Part shown: one piece after another, positions 1-6,237 of the stretch
How the letters are laid out: every line of letters starts with the position of its first letter
Position numbering within the stretch: position 1 is the first letter of the stretch
Source of the DNA: Actinomycetes bacterium
GTDB lineage: Bacteria; Actinomycetota; Aquicultoria; CAJVYJ01; JAUVQD01
NCBI GenBank assembly: GCA_030598355.1
Contig: JAUVQD010000003.1
Location: 1 to 20,173 of the forward strand
DNA: 20,173 nucleotides
Reading direction: 5' to 3'
The notes under the pieces: model-generated
The model's database searches: none
What the model was told of the DNA's origin: nothing
The model's input: the letters and a program-made list of their open reading frames with translations, nothing else
Translations under genes and position numbers: made by a program

Positions 1-1169
1 ACCAGTTCATATATCTTCCAGTCGTTCCCGGTAATCCGAGTCTTGGTGGCAGCCCCGGTTGGATGGATAGGGGGATGATCAGTTGCTTGTTTCTTTCCAC
101 GGGTCGGCACCAGTTTATCCTGTTTATTTATTTCGGCCGCCAATGGGCCGACTTCTTCAGCCGCCTTCAGTGTTTCCAAAATATCCCGAATCCCGAGTGA
201 CGGGGGATAAACAGTGTTGTCGACCCGCGGGTAACTAATGAGACCCTTCATATAAAGCCCCTCGGCGATTCTCATCGCGTTTGCCGGAGAGACACCGACG
301 CTGGCCGCGGCCGTTAGAAAACTCGTTGTATTAAAAGGGGCCGGTGGCTTCGTTGATCTGGAAGTCTTCTTGGCGTCGACAACCGTGCCTTCCTTGCCCA
401 AACTTTTAATAATCGCTTCGACTTCTTCTTTTGAAGAGAATCTTTCAGTTTTATGACCGGCTTCAAACCGGCTACCGCCGCCGTCAAAAACACCATCTAA
501 TTGCCAGTAGGTTTCGACAATAAAAGCTTTTCGCTCAACTTCTCGCTCTGCTACTAACCCTAAGGTGGGACTTTGAACGCGGCCAACTGATAAGAATTGA
601 CGCCCTAATCTAGTCGATGCCAACGAAATGAACCTGGTTAAGGTAGCGCCCCAGATTAGATCAATATCCTGGCGGGCCTCACCGGCATGAGCAAGATTCT
701 CGCTGAGAGAATCAAGATTGCCGAACGCGTCTCTTATTTCGGTCTTCGTCAAGGCTGAGAATCTCGCGCGTTTAATTGGAACGTCAGGATTGACAGACTG
801 TATCTCGTGGACGGCGTCTGAACCAATTAACTCGCCTTCACGATCATAATCAGTGGCGATTATAACTTCGTCTGCCTTCTTGCCTTGTCTCTTAAGCTCC
901 GCCACTAAAGTTTTTAGGGTCGGCACTTTTAGTATTTCGGCATTGATAAGTGTAACTGGCGGAGTTTCCTGCCAATTTGAAAATTCTTCAGGAAAGTCCA
1001 CTTTTAGAATATGGCCCCTTAAACCAACTGAGGTCATCTCGTCACCATTTAATTTGAACTTGAAGAGTTCGACGCCGCCCGATTTCGTTTCTTCCACTTT
1101 GCCGTCGCCAAGCAATTCCGCTATTCTTTTGGCCGCGTTTTTCTTCTCGCTTACAACTAGAGTCTTCAA
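1..1169 (-). CDS. topA: DNA topoisomerase I, archaeal type (type IA), 3' part cut by window edge
   Basis: About 389 residues of a type IA topoisomerase, which relaxes negative supercoils by single-strand passage; the C-terminal part lies beyond the left edge. The start is a TTG at 1169 preceded by AAGAGGTGG four bases upstream. The N-terminal TOPRIM domain has the glutamate in SEKKNAAKRIA (about residue 8) and the acidic motif ATDYDREGELIG (residues 106-117). The core motif DLIWGATLTRF (170-180) is followed by SVGRVQSPTLG. The catalytic tyrosine is Tyr313 in GLISYPRVDNTVYP. The N-terminal pattern (GLRGHI, VDFPEEF, NW, then KKADEVIIATDYDREGE) is that of archaeal TopA rather than the usual bacterial TopA or TopB. 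It lies 138 bases downstream of tatC and has its own promoter candidate. The family call is strong; the archaeal-type assignment is from recognised sequence pattern, not a search. Confidence 0.9.
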   Translation of the reverse strand, partial: MKTLVVSEKKNAAKRIAELLGDGKVEETKSGGVELFKFKLNGDEMTSVGLRGHILKVDFPEEFSNWQETPPVTLINAEILKVPTLKTLVAELKRQGKKADEVIIATDYDREGELIGSDAVHEIQSVNPDVPIKRARFSALTKTEIRDAFGNLDSLSENLAHAGEARQDIDLIWGATLTRFISLASTRLGRQFLSVGRVQSPTLGLVAEREVERKAFIVETYWQLDGVFDGGGSRFEAGHKTERFSSKEEVEAIIKSLGKEGTVVDAKKTSRSTKPPAPFNTTSFLTAAASVGVSPANAMRIAEGLYMKGLISYPRVDNTVYPPSLGIRDILETLKAAEEVGPLAAEINKQDKLVPTRGKKQATDHPPIHPTGAATKTRITGNDWKIYEL

Positions 1170-1257
1170 TTATCCACCTCTTAATCCAGTGATGCGATCA
1201 CGCCTAAATTATCAAAGATTTAACAGCTCGTCTGCATTCACTGATTTTCGGAAAGTA

Positions 1258-1285
1258 ATATTATCACAAAAGGCTCTTGCGTAAA
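1258..1285 (-). promoter_or_regulatory. Candidate housekeeping promoter for topA
   Basis: On the minus strand, TTTACG (-35, 1280-1285) is followed by a 16-base spacer and TAATAT (-10, 1258-1263). A TG one base upstream of the -10 gives an extended -10. It would leave a leader of about 80 bases before the TTG start of topA. A small perfect dyad (GTGAT-GCG-ATCAC, 1189-1201) lies in that leader, just upstream of the ribosome binding site. Prediction by eye only. Confidence 0.45.
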
Positions 1286-1307
1286 CATAAAAGTTTTTTA
1301 AAGAGGT

Positions 1308-2009
1308 CTACCACCAACGAGTTACAAGTAAGGTCGTTTCGTATAAAGCAATCATCGAGCCGCCAAGGATAAGCATGGGTGGCAGACTCCAATCAGGTGT
1401 CGCTATCGCCGCAACAATCAGCATGATCACGTAAGCAATACGCCAATTCTTTCGCAATGTCTTATGGCTGACAATCTTTAATTTCATGAGAGCCGCCAAA
1501 ACCAGAGGAGTTTCAAAAGCCACACCAAAAGCTAACAAAAATAGTGTGACAAAGTTTATAAAGTCGCTGGCGCTTAAGATCTGGATTATGCCTAAATCGG
1601 TACCTTGAGTGTAGAGCCAAGTCCACGCGACCGGCATGACATAGAAATAACCGAGAGAAGCTCCCATGCCAAATAGGACAACCATCACCAAAACCATGGG
1701 ATACAAGACTCTCTTTTCGCGACCTTTGAGCGCGGGCGCGAGGAAAGCCAATACTTGATAGAAAATAACCGGGGTGCTAACGATAAGGCCACCAATGAAG
1801 CCGAGTTTAAAGCGAACCATGAACGGCTCCATTATGCTCTTGTAAACGAGGTTGAATTCGGGCTTGAGCCTGGCCACCATAATCTCGAGAACGAAGTCGG
1901 CATAAAAATAACCAACAGCGCCGGCGATCAGCACTGAAACAACAATGTAAGTCAGCCTTTTCCGAAATTCATCAACGTGCCCTAATACTGTTAAGCGTTG
2001 TTCCGCCAA
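1308..2009 (-). CDS. tatC: Sec-independent protein translocase TatC
   Basis: TatC is the integral membrane core of the twin-arginine translocase. It recognises the signal peptide of folded exported proteins together with TatA/TatB partners. The 233 residues are normal for the family and contain six predicted membrane helices. The diagnostic cytoplasmic N-terminal motif is HVDEFRKRL (11-19, family form HLxELRxRL). Next come STPVIFYQVLAFLAPAL (78-94) with KGREKR, then FGVAFETPLV (161-170), where Glu166 matches the family's functional intramembrane glutamate. ATPDWSLPPM and ALYE complete the C-terminal signature. The start is TTG at 2009 behind AGAGGAG. No tatA or tatB is visible, so the partner subunit must be encoded elsewhere. 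Confidence 0.95.
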   Translation of the reverse strand: MAEQRLTVLGHVDEFRKRLTYIVVSVLIAGAVGYFYADFVLEIMVARLKPEFNLVYKSIMEPFMVRFKLGFIGGLIVSTPVIFYQVLAFLAPALKGREKRVLYPMVLVMVVLFGMGASLGYFYVMPVAWTWLYTQGTDLGIIQILSASDFINFVTLFLLAFGVAFETPLVLAALMKLKIVSHKTLRKNWRIAYVIMLIVAAIATPDWSLPPMLILGGSMIALYETTLLVTRWW

Positions 2010-2060
2010 AATTGCTCCTCTTTTAGCGTCTTCTTTTTCAAAATAGTGCTAAACACAAAG

Positions 2061-2085
2061 ACTAAAGAGGCCCGGCCTGTTTAGT
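2061..2085. repeat. 25-base near-perfect palindrome in the tatC leader
   Basis: Two 12-base half sites (ACTAAAGAGGCC and GGCCTGTTTAGT) surround a central C and match at 11 of 12 positions. The dyad lies between the tatC promoter candidate and the tatC start. No T tract follows on either strand, so it looks more like an operator or RNA hairpin than an intrinsic terminator. Confidence 0.6.
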
Positions 2086-2110
2086 TAAGTCAAAACTGTC
2101 CAGCCTTGGT

Positions 2111-2139
2111 ATGATAGCAATTTGAAGCCGATTGGGCAA
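2111..2139 (-). promoter_or_regulatory. Candidate promoter for tatC
   Basis: TTGCCC (-35, 2134-2139), a 17-base spacer and TATCAT (-10, 2111-2116) read toward tatC. The -35 abuts the stop codon of the upstream anti-sigma-like gene. Four of six and five of six bases match the housekeeping consensus. Confidence 0.5.
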
Positions 2140-2538
2140 TTAGAAAAATTTTTTTAGTCGCAGTACAGAGTGACCGTTCCCATTGGACACCAACTCGACT
2201 TTGTCCATGAGAGCCGTGATAATCGAGGGGCCGTATTCGCCTTGATTCGTTTTGGCCCATTCTGATGAGGTGGATGAAACTAATTCATTTACTGCCTCGG
2301 CTGAGTCTACTTCGAGGGTAAGCTCGGAGTCGTTGATTTCAACGCTGAAAGCAATGTCGGACGGCTCCCCAGTTGACTTCAAAATCATGCTGGTGCAGAT
2401 TTCCGACATAACTAGTTTTAGATCTTCGACAGTGTCGATGTCAAAAGGTTTGACTTGCGACAAGCCCCCTATTGCCAGCCTTACCAGGCCAACAAATTCC
2501 CGCTTAGCCGGGATTACGAAAGAAACTTTGGGAGACAC
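2140..2538 (-). CDS. RsbW-like anti-sigma regulatory protein (GHKL/HATPase_c_2 fold, apparently degenerate)
   Basis: 132 residues with the overall layout of RsbW/SpoIIAB anti-sigma kinases, which bind a sigma factor and phosphorylate an RsbV-type antagonist. The N-box region is VEDLKLVMSEICTSMI, where RsbW proteins usually have E-x-C-T-N. The C-terminal segment GPSIITALMDKVELV with HSVLRLKKFF matches the G2 end of the fold. Two features argue against ordinary kinase activity: the Mg-binding Asn of the N box is replaced by Ser, and no DxGxG (G1 box) is seen where EVDSAEAVN stands. It starts with GTG, three bases after the antagonist gene stops and without a clear ribosome binding site, so translational coupling is likely. 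It may bind a partner without ATP hydrolysis. The family call is fairly sure; the activity is uncertain. Confidence 0.75.
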   Translation of the reverse strand: MSPKVSFVIPAKREFVGLVRLAIGGLSQVKPFDIDTVEDLKLVMSEICTSMILKSTGEPSDIAFSVEINDSELTLEVDSAEAVNELVSSTSSEWAKTNQGEYGPSIITALMDKVELVSNGNGHSVLRLKKFF

Positions 2539-2541
2539 TGC

Positions 2542-2880
2542 TTATATACTTTGCACTGCTTGATCTTGATTTTCAAAGATCGGAAAGACTTTAACAAGAC
2601 CGGTTATCCTGAAAATCTTCAGAATGTTTTCCTGCGTACAGACCAACGCAATGGCCCCGTCGTGAGACCTTACTCTTTTTAAGCCCCCGACCAATACACC
2701 CAGACCCGAGCTGTCCATAAAGTCGACTTCTTCAAGATCAACAACTATCTTAAATTTTCCCTGATCAACAAGATCAACTAACCGACTTTTTAACTTCGGG
2801 GCTGTATATACATCTACCTCCCCGTCAAGTTTCAGCACTACCACACCGTCTTTTTCGCCAATATCAATCTTTAAATCCAT
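2542..2880 (-). CDS. Anti-sigma factor antagonist, STAS domain (RsbV/SpoIIAA type)
   Basis: A 112-residue single STAS domain, the normal size of RsbV/SpoIIAA. Such proteins bind the anti-sigma kinase when unphosphorylated and so free the sigma factor. The phosphorylation site motif [17 protein letters not shown] starts near residue 53, and by alignment with SpoIIAA the target serine is Ser57. ATG start with GGAGGTG four bases upstream. It lies 30 bases after the phosphoribosyltransferase gene and immediately before the RsbW-like gene: the classic antagonist/anti-sigma gene pair. Which sigma factor it controls is not shown here, but sigma-B-like promoters are frequent just upstream. Confidence 0.9.
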   Translation of the reverse strand: MDLKIDIGEKDGVVVLKLDGEVDVYTAPKLKSRLVDLVDQGKFKIVVDLEEVDFMDSSGLGVLVGGLKRVRSHDGAIALVCTQENILKIFRITGLVKVFPIFENQDQAVQSI

Positions 2881-2910
2881 ACTGCACCTCCAGATACGTT
2901 TTGAAATATA

Positions 2911-3543
2911 TCAAGCCGCCCTCGCTTTGATTCTATCTATAACCTCCTCGTCAGTCACTTGATGAAACTCATCATAGAATTGACCAACAGCGAAAAACTC
3001 GCGAGGCATTGATAAGTATATTAGCTCATCAACCTCAGGCGTCAATCTTGCCACTGTGTCTGATGGCGCCACCGGCACAGCGAGAACAATTCTCTGCGGT
3101 TTCATTGTCCGCAACATTTCAATTGCCGCCAAAGCCGTATAGCCAGTCGCCAAACCGTCATCAATAACCAGCACTGTTTTATTACCCACATTGATGGTGG
3201 GTAACTCACCTAAATAAAGACGTCTTCGCCTTTTTATCTCCGCAACAGCCTTTTCAACGCGCTGCTCTATATACTCTTTTGAAACATCCAGCGCTTCAAC
3301 TAATTTAGAATTCAGCATCACCTGGTCTTCACCAGCCGTGGCGCCAATTGCCAACTCTTCATTGCCCGGCGCGCCGATCTTGCGCGTAATAATCAGGTCA
3401 AGCGGCGCATTTAACGACTCGGCTACTTCCGCGGCCACAATAACTCCCCCGCGGGGAATGCCGACCACAAGGACATCTTGGTCTCTAAACTTCTCCAGAG
3501 AGCGGGCTAATTCTCGACCCGCGCTCGCCCGGTTTTCAAACAT
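2911..3543 (-). CDS. Phosphoribosyltransferase-family protein
   Basis: 210 residues of a type I phosphoribosyltransferase fold. The PRPP-binding motif VLVIDDGLATGYT is at 124-136, and an N-terminal segment VVGIPRGGVIVAAEVA (27-42) is typical of a stand-alone predicted PRTase family often annotated only as phosphoribosyltransferase. The conserved LDLIITRKIGAPGNEELAIGA block (48-68) belongs to the same family. The substrate is not known from sequence. ATG start with GGAGGGG upstream. It is first in a unit with the RsbV-like and RsbW-like genes, which suggests, without proving, a stress-response link. Confidence 0.88.
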   Translation of the reverse strand: MFENRASAGRELARSLEKFRDQDVLVVGIPRGGVIVAAEVAESLNAPLDLIITRKIGAPGNEELAIGATAGEDQVMLNSKLVEALDVSKEYIEQRVEKAVAEIKRRRRLYLGELPTINVGNKTVLVIDDGLATGYTALAAIEMLRTMKPQRIVLAVPVAPSDTVARLTPEVDELIYLSMPREFFAVGQFYDEFHQVTDEEVIDRIKARAA

Positions 3544-3579
3544 ATCGCCCCTCCTTAAAAATAAGCGCTTGATTAACTT

Positions 3580-3608
3580 ATCTTATGATTCTACATCTTT
3601 TTTTCCAA
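3580..3608 (-). promoter_or_regulatory. Weak promoter candidate for the phosphoribosyltransferase-rsbV-rsbW unit
   Basis: TTGGAA (-35, 3603-3608), a 17-base spacer and TAAGAT (-10, 3580-3585) on the minus strand, each matching four of six consensus bases. The region is AT-rich and divergent to the next gene. No good sigma-B-like match was found here. Confidence 0.3.
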
Positions 3609-3695
3609 TACTTGGTGCCTTGAAACCAAATAAGCGCCCGTTTTCCCATAAGATGCCGGCTTTTGGGGAATATAGAGGACAAGGAGGTAATTCTT

Positions 3696-4061
3696 TTGAG
3701 CTTAGATATCAACTGTGATCGGGACGAAAACGTTTTTATCGTTCACGCCTCAGGCGACATGGATTTTCATAATTTTCGAATCTTAAGGTCGACAGTAGAA
3801 CAGGCATTGACCGAAGGGGAGAGAAAATTTGTTTTAGACCTGTCGAAAATTATTTACTTAGACAGCTCGGCTCTAGGATCATTACTTTATAGTCAAAAAA
3901 AGATTAGAGAGCAGCGGGGTTCGTTGGCCATAATCTCAAGCGACGCCCTGGCGGATATACTTAAACTGACCCACCTGGACTCATATTTTCACATTGTAGA
4001 TTCCGTTGATGAAGGCAATCAATGGGTTAAAGCATCTGCGCAATCAGCGAGCCAAGGGTAG
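3696..4061 (+). CDS. Second STAS-domain anti-sigma factor antagonist
   Basis: 121 residues, one STAS domain. The motif DLSKIIYLDSSALGSLL (48-64) puts the likely phosphorylated serine at Ser57, the same position as in the neighbouring antagonist. The start is taken as TTG at 3696 because AAGGAGGT (3681-3688) lies seven bases upstream; an upstream in-frame TTG at 3663 has no ribosome binding site. It is transcribed away from the rsbV-rsbW unit and ends at a strong terminator. The DSSALG motif and divergent sequence suggest it pairs with a different anti-sigma partner from its neighbour; that is inference. Confidence 0.85.
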   Translation: MSLDINCDRDENVFIVHASGDMDFHNFRILRSTVEQALTEGERKFVLDLSKIIYLDSSALGSLLYSQKKIREQRGSLAIISSDALADILKLTHLDSYFHIVDSVDEGNQWVKASAQSASQG

Positions 4062-4089
4062 TGTTTGGCACAGGCAAGAACAACAATAA

Positions 4090-4124
4090 ATTAGAGACTG
4101 GTACAAGATCAGTCTCTAATTTTT
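4090..4124. terminator. Strong bidirectional intrinsic terminator
   Basis: A perfect 10-base-pair stem (TTAGAGACTG with CAGTCTCTAA), a nine-base loop and TTTTT on the plus strand. The A-rich left flank gives a T-rich tail on the minus strand. It lies between the convergent STAS gene (+) and the first KGG gene (-) and can serve both. Confidence 0.9.
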
Positions 4125-4152
4125 AAATCTAAATTTCTTGTCTTATAAGTTT

Positions 4153-4404
4153 CTATTTACTACTTTGGCGGCGTCCGCCTTTTTTGCCGATAGTTTCAAA
4201 AAACTTTACGCCGTGACGCGCTTTTGTGCTGTCACCGCCTTTTTTACCGATCTCCTCATAAAAACCGACGCCATACTTCTTCTTGACAGTATCTCCGCCT
4301 TTTTTGCCGATTTTTTTGTAGAATTCCGGTCCGTACTTCTCCTTGACCTTTTGGCCGCCTCTCTTCGCCTGAGGCGTCCCCGGGGTGGGTCCTCGTTTTG
4401 CCAT
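4153..4404 (-). CDS. KGG-repeat stress protein (GsiB/YciG-like), 83 residues
   Basis: A small, highly charged, glycine- and lysine-rich hydrophilic protein with three KGG repeats of the form KYGxxFYxxIGKKGG (GPEFYKKIGKKGG, VGFYEEIGKKGG, VKFFETIGKKGG) after an N-terminal RGPTPGTPQAKRGGQ. This repeat defines a family of stress-induced proteins including B. subtilis GsiB and E. coli YciG. Their molecular role is not settled, and desiccation or osmotic protection has been suggested. The N-terminus differs from the MTVGEAG start of the other four copies. ATG start with GGGAG and GAGG upstream. A sigma-B-like promoter lies 60 bases upstream. Confidence 0.9.
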   Translation of the reverse strand: MAKRGPTPGTPQAKRGGQKVKEKYGPEFYKKIGKKGGDTVKKKYGVGFYEEIGKKGGDSTKARHGVKFFETIGKKGGRRQSSK

Positions 4405-4463
4405 TCGCCTCGTCTCCCTTCCAGAAACTAGCCGTATACCAGCAGTATCGTTGAAAAATAACT

Positions 4464-4489
4464 CTACCCGCTAGTCTTGAGCTTGAAAC
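4464..4489 (-). promoter_or_regulatory. Sigma-B-like promoter of the first KGG gene
   Basis: GTTTCA (4484-4489), a 14-base spacer and GGGTAG (4464-4469) on the minus strand. The stress-sigma consensus (B. subtilis sigma-B) is GTTTAA-N12-14-GGGTAT, so ten of twelve bases match. Confidence 0.7.
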
Positions 4490-4575
4490 ATTTAACCACC
4501 ACCACGGTAAAATTGCAAGTGGTAGAAAGACAGTTTACCGAGGCCTTTGACCTATATTTTGCCCCCTCTAGTTTC

Positions 4576-4604
4576 TAGCCACCTCGACACTTCTATGCTA
4601 ATAT
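4576..4604 (+). promoter_or_regulatory. Candidate extended -10 promoter for the TPR gene
   Basis: TAGCCA (-35, 4576-4581), a 17-base spacer and TAATAT (-10, 4599-4604), with TG one base upstream of the -10. Predicted transcription start is near 4611, about 37 bases before the ATG. Not of the sigma-B type. Confidence 0.35.
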
Positions 4605-4647
4605 CGTGTCTTGTTTCGGTCATAATTACTGGTTGAAGGAGAGTTTA

Positions 4648-5106
4648 ATGCTAAACAAGGAAAAAGCCCGAACTTGGGTTAAGATCGTCGCCTGGCTACT
4701 AGCAATATCCTTTGCGCTTAGCATGTCGCTCCTTCTGATCATACCGACGACACCAAGAGATAATTCTGTAAACCAGAGCCCTAGATCCTCAGAACAGAAT
4801 CCTCTTACGCCACTTTCCAAGTCAAAAGTGAATAGTCAAGTCAGCAGCGCTATTGGACAGGGAGATCTGGCAATGAAAAATAATGAAATGAGTCAGGCTA
4901 TCTCCTACTATGAAAAAGCTCACGAGATTGACAAGAAGAACAAAGATGCCGTTACCAAGCTCTCGAATGCCTATTATAGTCACGCTCAGGAGCTCCAAGC
5001 TGACGGTACAGACACGGCCAAGACATTTTATAATAAATATCTTGAACTCTCTCCTGACGGAGAGCATTCCGCTGAAGCTAAGTCAGCTCTTGAAGAACTC
5101 GAGTAG
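4648..5106 (+). CDS. Membrane-anchored protein with TPR-like region
   Basis: 152 residues. The ATG at 4648 is chosen because GAAGGAGA (4635-4642) lies just upstream; an earlier in-frame start at 4606 has none. A short positive N-terminus is followed by one hydrophobic helix (about residues 10-31), so the protein is probably anchored in the membrane with its C-terminus outside. After a polar linker rich in Ser, Pro and Asn come TPR-like helices. One starts AIGQGDLAMKNNEMSQAISYYEKAHEIDKKN and is followed by one beginning KLSNAYYSHAQELQ and an extended ISPDGE-like turn. TPRs mediate protein contacts; no catalytic motif is visible. It is the only plus-strand gene inside the KGG cluster. A specific role cannot be given. 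Confidence 0.75.
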   Translation: MLNKEKARTWVKIVAWLLAISFALSMSLLLIIPTTPRDNSVNQSPRSSEQNPLTPLSKSKVNSQVSSAIGQGDLAMKNNEMSQAISYYEKAHEIDKKNKDAVTKLSNAYYSHAQELQADGTDTAKTFYNKYLELSPDGEHSAEAKSALEELE

Positions 5107-5193
5107 CCTGATTTACCTGTAAACCGTTTTACTCTATCGCCCCCCTTCTTCTTAATCTTGTCAAAATGCAAAAGATCAATTTATTCTTACTTG

Positions 5194-5358
5194 CTATCTA
5201 GCGCCTGCTTTTTTACCTTGCGCAATTAGCCTTTTTACTTTTTGACCGCCTTTTTTGCCGATACTCTCATAGAACTTTGGACCATACTTTTTTAACGTGC
5301 TCTTACCGCCTTTGCGGCCGGCCTCACCAACTGTCATTCCACCCTTTGGTTTCGCCAA
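5194..5358 (-). CDS. Small KGG-repeat stress protein, 54 residues, TTG start
   Basis: Read directly from the sequence and easily missed because of its length. It runs from TTG at 5358 (GGGGGTG six bases upstream) to TAG at 5194-5196. It begins MAKPKGGMTVGEAGRKGG, has one KYGPKFYESIGKKGG repeat, and ends GQKVKRLIAQGKKAGAR. Both ends match the neighbouring KGG proteins at 5676, 6007 and 6238, which carry more internal repeats, so this is the shortest paralogue. A perfect sigma-B-like promoter lies 59 bases upstream. Presumed role as for the family: cytoplasmic hydrophilic stress protein, mechanism unknown. Confidence 0.88.
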   Translation of the reverse strand: MAKPKGGMTVGEAGRKGGKSTLKKYGPKFYESIGKKGGQKVKRLIAQGKKAGAR

Positions 5359-5416
5359 AACTGACACCCCCTTTCGCAGCTCTTGCTGCCTTTGCCTTTG
5401 TAGTTCTTGACAAGAA

Positions 5417-5441
5417 ATACCCGTAAATAGGAGGTTTAAAC
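5417..5441 (-). promoter_or_regulatory. Perfect sigma-B-like promoter of the 54-residue KGG gene
   Basis: GTTTAA (5436-5441), a 13-base spacer and GGGTAT (5417-5422) on the minus strand: twelve of twelve consensus bases. Confidence 0.8.
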
Positions 5442-5675
5442 AAGTTCGGGCTCTTGTGGTAGGGTTTTGACCAGCAGTAGTTACCCGCAGTTTGGTTGTG
5501 CGTTTTTGGATGAGATTGTTTTAGAATATCCTTCGGGAAGGAATTAAGACACGCGCCGACGGCTTAAGAGCGAATAGAGTGAACAAGCCTATGAGCCGGA
5601 CGCTTTTTGTGCGAACAATCCGCGTACCGATTATTCTTAAATGCTTAAGTGATGCGCGCCGGACTTATCAGAAAC
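5442..5675. other. Gene-free stretch with several predicted hairpins
   Basis: No credible coding frame was found on either strand between the KGG genes. On the plus strand there are three hairpins. One at 5525-5545 has a TCCTT/AAGGA stem extended by AAT/ATT across a bulged A, with loop CGGG. One at 5553-5603 pairs GCGCCG with CGGACGC (bulged A) outside a GGCTT/AAGCC stem, and is followed by TTTTT (5604-5608). A third has CTTAA/TTAAG arms with loop ATGC near 5635-5650. This could be a small structured RNA ending in an intrinsic terminator, but no strong plus-strand promoter is visible. Confidence 0.35.
5553..5608 (+). terminator. Possible intrinsic terminator of an unassigned plus-strand transcript
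   Basis: A composite hairpin (GCGCCG and GGCTT paired with AAGCC and CGGACGC, the last with a bulged A) followed directly by TTTTT. No plus-strand gene ends nearby, so it would have to end a non-coding RNA. Weak because the loop is large and the stem interrupted. Confidence 0.3.
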
Positions 5676-5918
5676 CTAAAGACCCCGACGTTTTGCTTCT
5701 TGAATTAGTTTCTTGACCTTCTGGCCGCCTTTGTGACCAATGTTCTCATAGAACTCGTGGCCATACTTGTTCTTTGTGGCCATTCCTCCACGAGGGCCGC
5801 CTATCAAGCCACCCTTTTTTCCTATCGACTCGAAAAACTCGGGGCCATATTTGCGCGCTGTTTCACGGCCACCTTTGCGTCCTGCTTCACCGACGGTCAT
5901 CTTTCCTTTTTTTGCCAT
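5676..5918 (-). CDS. KGG-repeat stress protein, 80 residues
   Basis: Begins MAKKGKMTVGEAGRKGG and carries two FYE/FFE-type repeats (KYGPEFFESIGKKGG and KYGHEFYENIGHKGG). Between them is an unusual GLIGGPRGGMATKN insert that adds glycines. It ends QKVKKLIQEAKRRGL, like the paralogues at 5194, 6007 and 6238. Very hydrophilic and basic, with no signal peptide or membrane segment. ATG start with AGAGGTG nine bases upstream, and a sigma-B-like promoter 49 bases upstream, so it is probably a separate transcription unit. Family assignment is firm; biochemical function is unknown. Confidence 0.9.
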   Translation of the reverse strand: MAKKGKMTVGEAGRKGGRETARKYGPEFFESIGKKGGLIGGPRGGMATKNKYGHEFYENIGHKGGQKVKKLIQEAKRRGL

Positions 5919-5966
5919 TTCTCAATACACCTCTTTTCGCTTAACTTTTCTTACAGGCCAAAGACC

Positions 5967-5991
5967 GTACCCCGGATAATTTCTATTAAAC
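5967..5991 (-). promoter_or_regulatory. Sigma-B-like promoter of the 80-residue KGG gene
   Basis: GTTTAA (5986-5991), a 13-base spacer and GGGTAC (5967-5972) on the minus strand: eleven of twelve consensus bases. It sits in the 88-base gap after the upstream KGG gene. Confidence 0.78.
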
Positions 5992-6006
5992 AAACAGATG
6001 TGGTCT

Positions 6007-6222
6007 TTAGCCCTTTTTCTTGCCCTGCTCAATAAGCCTTTTTACTTTTTGGCCGCCTTTGTGGCCGATTTCTTCGTAGAATTCGGGGCCATATTTTTTC
6101 GAAGTTGTATCCCCGCCTTTTTTGCCGATATTTTCATAAAACTCGGGTCCATATTTCTTAGAAGTGGTTTCTCCACCTTTTCGACCCGCTTCTCCGACAG
6201 TCATCTTTCCTTTTTGTGCCAT
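6007..6222 (-). CDS. KGG-repeat stress protein, 71 residues
   Basis: Begins MAQKGKMTVGEAGRKGG, then has two almost identical repeats, TTSKKYGPEFYENIGKKGG and TTSKKYGPEFYEEIGHKGG. It ends QKVKRLIEQGKKKG. ATG start with AGAGGTG upstream. Only 15 bases separate it from the KGG gene at 6238, so the two are very likely one transcript driven by the promoter at 6607-6631; it has no promoter of its own. High similarity to its neighbour points to recent tandem duplication. Confidence 0.9.
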   Translation of the reverse strand: MAQKGKMTVGEAGRKGGETTSKKYGPEFYENIGKKGGDTTSKKYGPEFYEEIGHKGGQKVKRLIEQGKKKG

Positions 6223-6237
6223 AATGTTTCACCTCTA

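Noticed and set aside
3586..3640. Sigma-B-like promoter for the phosphoribosyltransferase-rsbV-rsbW unit (GTTTCA then TGGAAA)
   Set aside because: The -10 matches only three of six bases, unlike the near-perfect sites elsewhere in the window.
3663..3695. Longer start for the second STAS gene at TTG 3663
   Set aside because: No ribosome binding site there, while TTG 3696 has AAGGAGGT at the correct distance, and the family's usual N-terminus fits the shorter form.
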